NCBI GenBank assembly: GCA_016302165.1 | Contig: JAEDOD010000080.1 | Span: 1 to 8,357 of the forward strand | Direction of reading: 5' to 3' | DNA length: 8,357 nt | From: Sphaerochaetaceae bacterium | GTDB lineage: Bacteria > Spirochaetota > Spirochaetia > Sphaerochaetales > Sphaerochaetaceae | Shown: positions 1-5,278 of the stretch, one piece after another | How the letters are laid out: the number at the start of each line of letters is the position of its first letter | Numbering within the stretch: position 1 is the stretch's first letter | Notes under the pieces: model-generated | The model's input: the letters and a program-made list of their open reading frames with translations, nothing else | The model's database searches: none | Told to the model about the DNA's origin: nothing | Made by a program: the position numbers and the translations under genes

Positions 1-383
1 ATGAAAACCTTGTTTAGAGATAATCAGGGCTTCAGGAAGAGAAATCTATCATCATACCTGGGGAAAGCGTACAGCACTCATCATTATTAGTTTGATTTCC
101 TGATATCAAGGGGAGGGAAGATTGACGCCTTATCAGGTAAATCATCAGGAAATCATGAATCCATAACTGTCTTTTCTGGATAATACTCAAAGCGGATATC
201 ATTGTCCTGTCTGCTATCCCAATATGATTCGGGGAGGGAAGGGGCACTGCATCTAAACCAATTCCATCTTCTTCCTTTTGTTCCGGAATAAGGACATAGG
301 TTTATTCTGTTAATCACATTGGGCCTGTATGAGGTAGAGAGAAGATGAAGAGGCAGTAAGCTCTCCATATGGCTGAAGACGAC
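1..383. other. Left-edge stretch with no supported gene
   Basis: No reading frame here has a convincing start, ribosome site or recognisable family. A 29-codon frame opens at base 1 on the plus strand and stops at 88-90; I give it no weight. On the minus strand one frame is open from inside the rubrerythrin terminator down to a TGA at 153-155, then continues without a stop to four tandem stop codons at about 77-88. Its residues (several Trp, Cys, Tyr and Pro) look more protein-like than random, but I do not recognise a family. A perfect 12-bp inverted repeat (93-104 with 144-155) lies inside it. No tRNA or rRNA signature is visible. Confidence 0.5.
93..155. repeat. 12-bp perfect inverted repeat with 39-nt spacer
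   Basis: TGATTTCCTGAT at 93-104 is exactly complementary to ATCAGGAAATCA at 144-155. A second, mutually exclusive pairing uses CCTGATA (99-105) with TATCAGG (131-137). The two share bases 99-104, so a transcript could fold in two ways. There is no T-run next to either stem, so this is not an intrinsic terminator. It could be a remnant of a mobile-element end, a cis-acting RNA structure or chance. Confidence 0.45.
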
Positions 384-410
384 AAAAAATGGGGCACTCG
401 GTGTGCCCCA
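384..410 (-). terminator. Rho-independent terminator of the rubrerythrin gene
   Basis: An 8-bp perfect stem, TGGGGCAC (390-397) with GTGCCCCA (403-410), encloses a 5-nt loop. Read on the minus strand, it is followed at once by six T residues (complement of A384-389). It begins 17 bases past the rubrerythrin stop codon. The stem is GC-rich and the T-run is well placed. A-residues at 410-414 also give a weaker T-run-like flank for the other direction, but no plus-strand gene is known to reach it. Confidence 0.92.
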
Positions 411-426
411 AAAAGCTATATGGCTC

Positions 427-996
427 TTACTTTCCGAAGTATCTCTTAAGGAGACCAGCGAAAGCCTTTCCATGTCTAGCTTCGTCACGAGCCATTTCAT
501 GGACAGTGTCATGGATAGCGTCAAGGTTGTACTGCTTTGCAAGCTTTGCAAGTTCAAACTTTCCCTTTGTTGCGCCATTCTCTGCATCGACTCTCATCTC
601 AAGGTTCTTCTTTGTGCTGTCTGTGATGACTTCACCAAGGAGTTCAGCAAACTTTGCAGCGTGCTCTGCTTCCTCAAGGCCAGCCTTCTCCCAGTAGAGA
701 CCGATTTCTGGATAGCCTTCCCTGTGAGCGACTCTAGCCATTGCAAGATACATTCCAACTTCTGTGCATTCGCCTTCGAAGTTAGCTCTGAGACCATCGA
801 TGATTTCCTTCTTGACTTCCTCTGGAACATCAGCGCCGAACTGCTTGCCAACACCTACAACGTGCTCTGCAGCCCAAGACATCTCAGCCTTCTGCTCTAT
901 GAACTTGCTTCCTGGAACCTTGCACTGTGGGCAGAATGCAGGTGGCTCTTCACCTTCATAAACGTAACCGCAAACTGGGCAAACCCATTTCTTCAT
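427..996 (-). CDS. rbr: Reverse rubrerythrin (rubredoxin domain first, then diiron ferritin-like domain)
   Basis: This 189-residue cytoplasmic non-haem iron protein would reduce hydrogen peroxide to water with electrons passed through its rubredoxin centre. The N-terminal domain (residues 1-36) has two CxxC pairs, C6/C9 and C22/C25, that hold the single iron. The four-helix diiron domain (about 60-187) shows likely ligands E76, E109 with H112, E139 and E172 with H175 in the DEARH motif. The order rubredoxin then ferritin-like is the 'reverse' arrangement, known from clostridia and other anaerobes, where such proteins act as the terminal peroxidase of an NADH-dependent chain. The ATG at 996 is chosen because CGGAGGA lies 8 bases upstream and the CPVCGY motif follows directly; the open frame extends 23 codons further without a ribosome site. 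It appears to be a single-gene unit with its own promoter and terminator. The rubredoxin reductase partner is not in the window. Confidence 0.96.
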   Translation of the reverse strand: MKKWVCPVCGYVYEGEEPPAFCPQCKVPGSKFIEQKAEMSWAAEHVVGVGKQFGADVPEEVKKEIIDGLRANFEGECTEVGMYLAMARVAHREGYPEIGLYWEKAGLEEAEHAAKFAELLGEVITDSTKKNLEMRVDAENGATKGKFELAKLAKQYNLDAIHDTVHEMARDEARHGKAFAGLLKRYFGK

Positions 997-1004
997 ATGG
1001 TTTT

Positions 1005-1009
1005 CCTCC
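1005..1009 (-). promoter_or_regulatory. Ribosome binding site that fixes the rubrerythrin start
   Basis: GGAGG on the minus strand, 8 bases before the ATG at 994-996. It supports the 189-residue product over the 23-residue longer open frame. Confidence 0.85.
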
Positions 1010-1028
1010 GTAGAGTTATAAAATTTCT

Positions 1029-1040
1029 GGTCATCTGACC
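1029..1040. promoter_or_regulatory. Operator-like palindrome at the rubrerythrin transcription start
   Basis: GGTCA-TC-TGACC is a perfect 5-bp inverted repeat with a 2-bp centre. It begins about 8 bases downstream of the proposed -10 box of the rubrerythrin gene, so it overlaps the expected transcription start, where a repressor could block initiation. It does not match the PerR box I know (TTATAAT-N-ATTATAA). The regulator is unknown, and the short arms leave chance possible. Confidence 0.4.
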
Positions 1041-1047
1041 TATGATT

Positions 1048-1076
1048 AATATAGCACTTGGGCAAAGAAAAGGCAA
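1048..1076 (-). promoter_or_regulatory. Sigma-70-type promoter for rubrerythrin
   Basis: On the minus strand TTGCCT (1071-1076) is followed by exactly 17 bases and TATATT (1048-1053). The -35 box matches 4 of 6 consensus bases and the -10 box 5 of 6. Transcription would start near 1041 and give a leader of about 45 bases that contains the GGTCA/TGACC palindrome and the GGAGG site. Confidence 0.65.
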
Positions 1077-1102
1077 AGAGTTAGAGGTATAAAACTATTT
1101 CT

Positions 1103-1131
1103 TTTACATTGGTCTCCATGAAAAAGATTAT
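1103..1131 (+). promoter_or_regulatory. Candidate promoter for the nitroreductase-alarmone synthetase unit
   Basis: TTTACA (1103-1108), a 17-base spacer and GATTAT (1126-1131). The -35 box matches 5 of 6 and the -10 box 4 of 6 consensus bases. It lies back to back with the rubrerythrin promoter; the two -35 boxes are 26 bases apart across AT-rich DNA, so one regulator could act on both. The leader to the ATG at 1209 would be about 70 bases. Confidence 0.45.
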
Positions 1132-1208
1132 TACAGAACGGAAGAAAAACATCTCATTTACACACTTGCCTCCAATAAATGGTGTATCTTTTCCCTTGGA
1201 GGTGATTC

Positions 1209-1733
1209 ATGGACGCCCTGGAAGCGATAAAGAAAAGAAGAAGTGTAAGGTCCTTTCTAGACACCAAAGTGGAAAGAAAAGACCTTCTGACCATACTGGA
1301 GGCCGGCCTTACCGGGCCTAGCGCCTGCAACAGAAGACCCTGGGAATTTGTTGTGGTTGAAGATAGGACTACCCTTGACGCCCTCAGCAAAGGAAACCTT
1401 GCAGCAAAGCCCCTGTTGTCTGCACCGCTGGCAATAGTGGTCATGGGAAATACAGATAAGGCCATAAGAAGGGCTCCCCTCTATTGGACAGAGGATGCTT
1501 CTGCCGCTACGGAAAACATGATAATTGCTGCCTCCTCCCTTTCCATCGGATCCTTGTGGATGGGTGTGTGGCCGGAGGAGGAGAAGATCAGAAGGGTCCG
1601 GGAAGTGCTTTCCGTTCCGGAGAATATAGTGCCATTCTCGATTCTTGCCCTTGGATATCCGAAGGATGAAGGAAGTCCCATGTGGGCAGTAAGTGAAGAC
1701 AGAGCGAAGGCTATACATTGGGGGAAGTGGTGA
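1209..1733 (+). CDS. Nitroreductase-family FMN oxidoreductase
   Basis: This 174-residue protein belongs to the nitroreductase family: FMN-dependent, usually dimeric enzymes that pass electrons from NAD(P)H to nitro compounds, quinones, flavins or other acceptors. The family's N-terminal phosphate-binding stretch KKRRSVR is at 8-14, and the FMN-binding loop GPSACNRRPW at 36-45 matches the usual PSAxNxQPW except that Arg replaces the Gln. A helix with E-N-M (about residues 101-103) and a late LALGYP motif also fit. The length is normal for the short single-domain group. The ATG has a near-perfect ribosome site, GGAGGTGA (1198-1205), just upstream. The stop codon shares one base with the start of the alarmone synthetase gene, so the two are probably co-translated. 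The substrate cannot be told from sequence; the shared control region with rubrerythrin hints at redox stress. Confidence 0.92.
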   Translation: MDALEAIKKRRSVRSFLDTKVERKDLLTILEAGLTGPSACNRRPWEFVVVEDRTTLDALSKGNLAAKPLLSAPLAIVVMGNTDKAIRRAPLYWTEDASAATENMIIAASSLSIGSLWMGVWPEEEKIRRVREVLSVPENIVPFSILALGYPKDEGSPMWAVSEDRAKAIHWGKW

Positions 1734-2452
1734 TGGCAGAAAGCATTCTTGGAACACTATCCGAATCCATTGAGGAGAAGAAGAGGAAGCTGGCTGAAAA
1801 GATGGAGAAGCAGATGCTGAAGCGTCTCCATAGTTCCGCCTACCCGATGAAGGAGCTTATGGCCTTTTATAGATGTGCCCAGATGGAGATGGAGACCAAG
1901 TTCCGTGTCCTTGACGAGCAGTTCTCCCTTACCCATGACAGAAACCCCATTGAAAGCATATCCTCCAGGCTCAAGACTCTGGATCACATATATGAAAAGG
2001 CAAAGAGAAAGGGAATACCGCTTACTGTGGAGGCCATAGAGAATGGCATCTTCGATATTGCCGGAGTCAGGGTGGTATGTCCCTTTGAAAAGGATATCTA
2101 TATGCTCCGCTCCTCCATCCTCAGCCAGGATGATATTACATTGGTGGAGGAGCGTGACTACATCAAAAATCCGAAGGAAAGCGGCTACAGAAGCCTTCAC
2201 CTTATTCTTGAGATTCCCATTTTCCTCCAGAAGGAGAAAAGGATGATGAAGGTTGAGGTCCAGCTCAGGACCATGGCCATGGACCAGTGGGCTTCCCTGG
2301 AGCATCGCCTGATGTATAAGAAGGATCTTCCTGAGGATGTGAGGGAAGAGATGAAGAAAAAGCTTCTGGAGTGCGCAGCGCTGAACAGAAGACTGGATGA
2401 GATCATGCAGGACGTGAAGGATACTACAGATCTCTATCAGGAGGAAGATTAA
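1733..2452 (+). CDS. relP: Small alarmone synthetase (RelA/SpoT synthetase domain only), RelP/YwaC-like
   Basis: This 239-residue cytoplasmic enzyme would transfer pyrophosphate from ATP to GTP or GDP to make (p)ppGpp. A basic helical N-terminus (1-60) precedes the synthetase domain (about 70-200). Visible motifs are NPIES (71-75), the basic stretch KAKRKG (89-94), DIAGVRVV (108-115) with the metal-binding Asp, DYIKNPKESGYRSLH (142-156) for GTP binding, VEVQLRT (174-180) with the catalytic Glu, and WASLEH (186-191). The C-terminal part is a helix (about 200-230). There is no HD hydrolase, TGS or ACT domain, so it is a stand-alone synthetase and not RelA or SpoT. From memory it resembles Bacillus YwaC (RelP) more than YjbM (RelQ); that assignment is less sure than the family. 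The ATG at 1733 overlaps the upstream stop codon (TGATG) and follows GGGGGAAG; an in-frame TTG at 1718 is less likely. Its 3' end overlaps the convergent phosphodiesterase gene. Confidence 0.93.
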   Translation: MAESILGTLSESIEEKKRKLAEKMEKQMLKRLHSSAYPMKELMAFYRCAQMEMETKFRVLDEQFSLTHDRNPIESISSRLKTLDHIYEKAKRKGIPLTVEAIENGIFDIAGVRVVCPFEKDIYMLRSSILSQDDITLVEERDYIKNPKESGYRSLHLILEIPIFLQKEKRMMKVEVQLRTMAMDQWASLEHRLMYKKDLPEDVREEMKKKLLECAALNRRLDEIMQDVKDTTDLYQEED

Positions 2453-3692
2453 GAAGGGCTGAGATGGCTTTTCCGTCAGCTTTGTCCATTTCTATACCGA
2501 AGAGGGAAAGGATGGTGGGCGCTTCGTCCACCAGGCGGCAAGGCTCTGCCACCATGTTCTTTGCTGCACATGGGCCTGACGCCAGGAAGATGGTCCTGTT
2601 TCCTCTCTCAGGAGAGTAGCCGTGGCTGGCTCTGGTCTTCCTTTCTTCAAGAGGTATCACCACTTCTTCCTCATAGGAAGGGAGGAAGATCGTTCCTCCC
2701 TGGCTCTCCATGACAAATGAGAAGGGACCGGAGAGACGAAAGCGCTCTTCAGTTTCCTCCACGCTCAGGAGACGGGAAATATACTCAGGGTAATCCTTCA
2801 TTATGCTTGACAGCGCTTCCTTTGCTTCCTTCTTGGCGATATCACGGATATATATTTCGGCGCTGAAGGAGGATGGGTGGGCGAATATATTCCAGTCATG
2901 TCGGTCTCTGATATATCCTCTGTCCTTCAGTACTCTATTGATGGAGAAAAAGCATTCAGCGTCCTTCTGCCCATGGTCTCCCAGAATGAAGAATGTGGTG
3001 TGGCTGTAGGTTCCTGCATCCTTTAGGGCAGAAATGATTTCGCCCATCTTTTCGTCCAGGAAGGCAAAGGCTTTCCTGTTCTTCTCCCTGTCTTCTCCTG
3101 TACTGTGACGGGAAGTGTCTAAAGCTGAAAGATGGAGAAGCATCAAATCTGGCTTCTTCTCCCTTAATATGTCTACAGTGCAGCCTATGGCGAAAAGGTC
3201 CGGATAGAAGGGGTTGGAGAGGGAGAAGAGATGGTTTCTGTTTCTCCTGTATATTTCTTCCGCCTTGGGAGAAATGGAGGGAAGGAAGGCTGTGTCTGGG
3301 TCTTCTCCCTTCTGAGGCCAGATTTCAGGAATGATCCAGTCTCCTTTGCTTCCACCGGTAACCGGCCATGTTACGCTGGCTGTGGTGAGTCCATGGTCTG
3401 CGGCATATTCCAGCATTGTCTTACATTTCAGGTCCCTTTCCCACCAGAACCACTCTGTCTTATCCCTTTCAGGATCAAAGGGCTCGTTATGGTATATACC
3501 ATGGCGGTCAGGATAGCATCCTGTGATTATGGATCCGTGGGAAGGATAAGTGTAGGAAGGGTAGATGCATTCCACATCTCTCGACACAGAATAATCGAGA
3601 AGGACTTCACGGAAATTGGGATACTCCAGAAGTAGGGGAAGGTCTCCATCTTCCAGAGAGTCTATGCTGATGACCAGGGCCTTGTTCTTCAT
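2424..3692 (-). CDS. Alkaline phosphatase superfamily protein (nucleotide pyrophosphatase/phosphodiesterase type)
   Basis: This 422-residue metal-dependent phosphodiesterase carries the two-zinc site of the NPP/autotaxin branch. Likely residues are D11 and the nucleophile T48 in SYTYPSHGSIITG (46-58), D192 and H196 in LDTSRHSTG, D239 and H240 in LGDHGQ, and H357 in ASHGYSP. These match the usual order Asp, Thr, Asp/His, Asp-His, His, so it should be active. Related enzymes split phosphodiester or pyrophosphate bonds in nucleotides, nucleotide sugars or lipid head groups; the substrate here is unknown. The ATG at 3692 has GGAGG (3702-3706) 9 bases upstream. The longer open frame has no such site. 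There is no signal peptide, so the enzyme is probably cytoplasmic, unlike many relatives. Its start overlaps the yjjB stop by 4 bases, making it the last gene of a coupled unit. No terminator is visible after its stop. Confidence 0.9.
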   Translation of the reverse strand: MKNKALVISIDSLEDGDLPLLLEYPNFREVLLDYSVSRDVECIYPSYTYPSHGSIITGCYPDRHGIYHNEPFDPERDKTEWFWWERDLKCKTMLEYAADHGLTTASVTWPVTGGSKGDWIIPEIWPQKGEDPDTAFLPSISPKAEEIYRRNRNHLFSLSNPFYPDLFAIGCTVDILREKKPDLMLLHLSALDTSRHSTGEDREKNRKAFAFLDEKMGEIISALKDAGTYSHTTFFILGDHGQKDAECFFSINRVLKDRGYIRDRHDWNIFAHPSSFSAEIYIRDIAKKEAKEALSSIMKDYPEYISRLLSVEETEERFRLSGPFSFVMESQGGTIFLPSYEEEVVIPLEERKTRASHGYSPERGNRTIFLASGPCAAKNMVAEPCRLVDEAPTILSLFGIEMDKADGKAISALLNLPPDRDL

Positions 3693-4132
3693 TTGGCTTT
3701 TCCTCCAATTCTCCTTCCGGAGAAGATCCACTGGGGAAGCTCATGTATTACAGCGATGCCAAGGACCATGGCAAGGCATGTCTTGAATGCTCCCGATCCG
3801 CTTGCCAGAGCCAGCGACATCTGGTCAGACACCAGATAGTAGGCTGTCCAGTAGATTCCGGCTCCAGGCACCAGAGGGAAGATTCCGCTGATTAGAAAGA
3901 TTATTTCAGGAGCTTTCCTGATCACAGCCATCTTTCTGCTGATGAGGGATATGGCCACTGTGGCGAAGAAGATGGAGGCTGTGGTGCCCAAAAATGGCAT
4001 GAGAAGGGAGTAGACTACCCATCCCATGGCTCCGATGAAGCCACAGGAAAGGAGATATATGGAAGGAACACTGTAGAGAATAGAGAAGGCGATGGTGCCG
4101 AAGAAGGCTGCTATTATCACTTCAGCTCTCAT
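3689..4132 (-). CDS. yjjB: Threonine/serine exporter family, small membrane subunit (ThrE C-terminal half, YjjB-like)
   Basis: This 147-residue integral inner-membrane protein has about four to five hydrophobic segments (roughly 5-21, 24-40, 47-65, 76-97 and 112-130) and a basic tail. It matches the ThrE_2/DUF3815 half of the exporter family. The diagnostic FPLVPGAGIY motif is at 85-94, preceded by R-K-A-P-E. In corynebacteria both halves form one ThrE protein that exports threonine and serine; in E. coli they are separate (YjjP and YjjB) and were implicated in succinate export. The length fits YjjB (about 155 residues). The start codon overlaps the yjjP stop by 4 bases (ATGA), and its own stop overlaps the phosphodiesterase start in the same way, so all three are likely made from one transcript in matched amounts. 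Confidence 0.92.
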   Translation of the reverse strand: MRAEVIIAAFFGTIAFSILYSVPSIYLLSCGFIGAMGWVVYSLLMPFLGTTASIFFATVAISLISRKMAVIRKAPEIIFLISGIFPLVPGAGIYWTAYYLVSDQMSLALASGSGAFKTCLAMVLGIAVIHELPQWIFSGRRIGGKAK

Positions 4133-4926
4133 AGAACGATGCCTCCCATGAAATATGAGTGGAAGGAAAGCACCACTCCCACTCCTGTGGCTATGCAGAT
4201 GAAGACCAAGGTGGCATCCAGAAGCCTTACAGCTCCTGAAATGTAGTCACCGTCTCCAATATCCCTGATGCCGTTGACGAAGGCTACTCCTGGAACCAGT
4301 GGAATTATTGCTCCAGCGATCATGCTCATCATATTCGAAGGCACAGGAGTCAGGTCATTGCATAGAACGCATATCAGAGACACCAGTGCAGCTCCCAGGA
4401 TATTTCCTGTTATCTTCGATAGATACTTGCCTGAAATGAACACCATGAAAAGCCCAAGAGCCAGACCGGAAAGGGCGGCAAAGAGACCATCCCAGATGGT
4501 TCCGTCAAGAAGGACGGCGAAGCAGCCTGCACCTAGGGCTGTGGCAAGGATTGTAAGGGCCTTGGGGGCAGGGGAACCTTTCTTGATTTCGTCCAGCTTC
4601 TCTTCCACTTCAGATAGTGTGTAGCGGCCAAGGCAAATCTCCCTTGACAGCTGATTCAGGGCAACCACCTTATAGAGGTCCGCTCCATGTACAGGAATAT
4701 GCTCCACCTTGGCGAAGATCTTCTTCTCCCTTCTGTCGCTTCCTGTGGTGAAGATGCCGTTGGACAGTACAAAGAAGTTTTCCTCCTCCACTCCAAAGTG
4801 GGCTGCTATCCTCTTCATGGTATCTTCCACCCTGAAAATCTCTGCGCCGTTCTCAAGAAGGATACGGCCAGCCTTCATGCTTACTTCAAGTACTCTGTTA
4901 ACATCGATATCAGTAGTTGTCTCCAT
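4129..4926 (-). CDS. yjjP: Threonine/serine exporter family, large subunit (ThrE N-terminal half, YjjP-like)
   Basis: This 265-residue protein is the DUF1212/ThrE N-terminal half of the split exporter. A soluble region (1-120) carries the family motif GRILLENGAEIFRVEDT (20-36), then FFVLSNGIFTT (51-61). About five membrane segments follow (roughly 122-140, 147-165, 175-190, 200-218 and 235-255), with PLVPG at 209-213, the same motif as in YjjB. Repetition of PLVPG in both subunits suggests the two membrane parts pack as related halves of one transporter. The ATG at 4926 is chosen because TTGGAG lies 5 bases upstream and the product then begins close to the family motif; an ATG 15 codons earlier (4971) has no ribosome site. 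It is the first gene of the three-gene unit. The substrate could be threonine/serine, a dicarboxylate such as succinate, or another small molecule. Confidence 0.93.
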   Translation of the reverse strand: METTTDIDVNRVLEVSMKAGRILLENGAEIFRVEDTMKRIAAHFGVEEENFFVLSNGIFTTGSDRREKKIFAKVEHIPVHGADLYKVVALNQLSREICLGRYTLSEVEEKLDEIKKGSPAPKALTILATALGAGCFAVLLDGTIWDGLFAALSGLALGLFMVFISGKYLSKITGNILGAALVSLICVLCNDLTPVPSNMMSMIAGAIIPLVPGVAFVNGIRDIGDGDYISGAVRLLDATLVFICIATGVGVVLSFHSYFMGGIVL

Positions 4927-4931
4927 ATGTA

Positions 4932-4935
4932 CTCC
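4932..4935 (-). promoter_or_regulatory. Ribosome binding site that fixes the yjjP start
   Basis: GGAG (in TTGGAG) on the minus strand, 5 bases before the ATG at 4924-4926. The alternative ATG at 4969-4971 is preceded only by pyrimidine-rich sequence. Confidence 0.75.
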
Positions 4936-5242
4936 AAGAGGAATGTTAAACAAAGAATTGAAGGTTGTCATCAGAAAGAGAGAGGGAAAGGGGCCACTTT
5001 ATTCCTGAAACCAGATATAAGGCGGGGCCCTCAATAGTGCAGATCCAAAAAAGATAAGGCCCAGGTCCTTCCTTTCCTCAGTAGTCCTAAAAAAAGGGGA
5101 GAGGGATAGAAGGAAAGAGAGGAGCCATGCTTTCTTGATAGTGAATCTTTAAGAGCAGGAAACTTCAGTTTTGAGCTAATCCATCCACTCATGCTCTTTT
5201 GTTTTCGAAAAGAAGACGGCGGTAAGGGTTGTGAAGGTATAC
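4936..5242. other. Gene-free interval upstream of the yjjPB unit
   Basis: About 300 bases between the terminator of the substrate-binding protein gene and the yjjP ribosome site. The promoter of the three-gene unit should be here, but I find no good -35/-10 pair on the minus strand. The best loose -10 is TATATC (complement of 5015-5020), without a matching -35. A nearly pure purine stretch covers about 5089-5124 (plus strand). TTTTCGAAAA at 5202-5211 is a perfect 10-bp palindrome. A 53-codon minus-strand frame (start 5192, stop 5031-5033) lacks a ribosome site and resembles nothing I know. No tRNA or riboswitch fold is apparent. Confidence 0.5.
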
Positions 5243-5278
5243 AAAAAACTGATCTCCCGCTTTCACGGGAGATACAGT
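5243..5278 (-). terminator. Rho-independent terminator of the substrate-binding protein gene
   Basis: ATCTCCCG (5252-5259) pairs perfectly with CGGGAGAT (5266-5273) around a 6-base loop. Beyond one bulged A (5274) the stem extends through ACTG (5248-5251) with CAGT (5275-5278), 12 bp in all. On the minus strand it is followed by a run of T (complement of A243-248 of this block, i.e. 5243-5248). The hairpin starts immediately after the stop codon at 5279-5281, so the gene ends its transcript with almost no 3' leader. Confidence 0.93.

Noticed and set aside
153..155. TGA as a selenocysteine codon in the left-edge minus-strand frame
   Set aside because: No credible gene start, no recognised selenoprotein family and no clear stem-loop at the required distance after the TGA.
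110..241. Direct repeat GGGGAGGGAAG at 110-120 and 231-241
   Set aside because: Short, G-rich and low in complexity; no third copy or regular spacing, so not evidence for an array or mobile element.
997..1065. 23-codon N-terminal extension of rubrerythrin
   Set aside because: It spans the promoter -10 box, the palindrome and the strong GGAGG ribosome site; the family begins at MKKWVCPVCGY.
1109..1321. 70-codon plus-strand frame beginning MVSMKKIITERKK
   Set aside because: It overlaps the nitroreductase gene in another frame and has no ribosome site; the true gene starts at 1209 after GGAGGTGA.
2272..2283. Palindrome CCATGGCCATGG in the alarmone synthetase gene
   Set aside because: It falls on the conserved RTMAMDQW stretch, where the codons for Met-Ala-Met produce it.
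3489..3502. Perfect 14-bp palindrome ATGGTATATACCAT inside the phosphodiesterase gene
   Set aside because: It encodes part of the family motif RHGIYHNE near the active site, so protein constraint plus the alternating TA core explains it well enough.
4927..4971. Earlier ATG for yjjP giving a 280-residue product
   Set aside because: No ribosome site precedes it, whereas the ATG at 4926 has TTGGAG at good spacing and suits the family's N-terminus.
5031..5192. 53-codon minus-strand frame between the binding-protein terminator and yjjP
   Set aside because: No ribosome binding site, no recognised family and a composition that follows the pyrimidine-rich strand; not listed as a gene.
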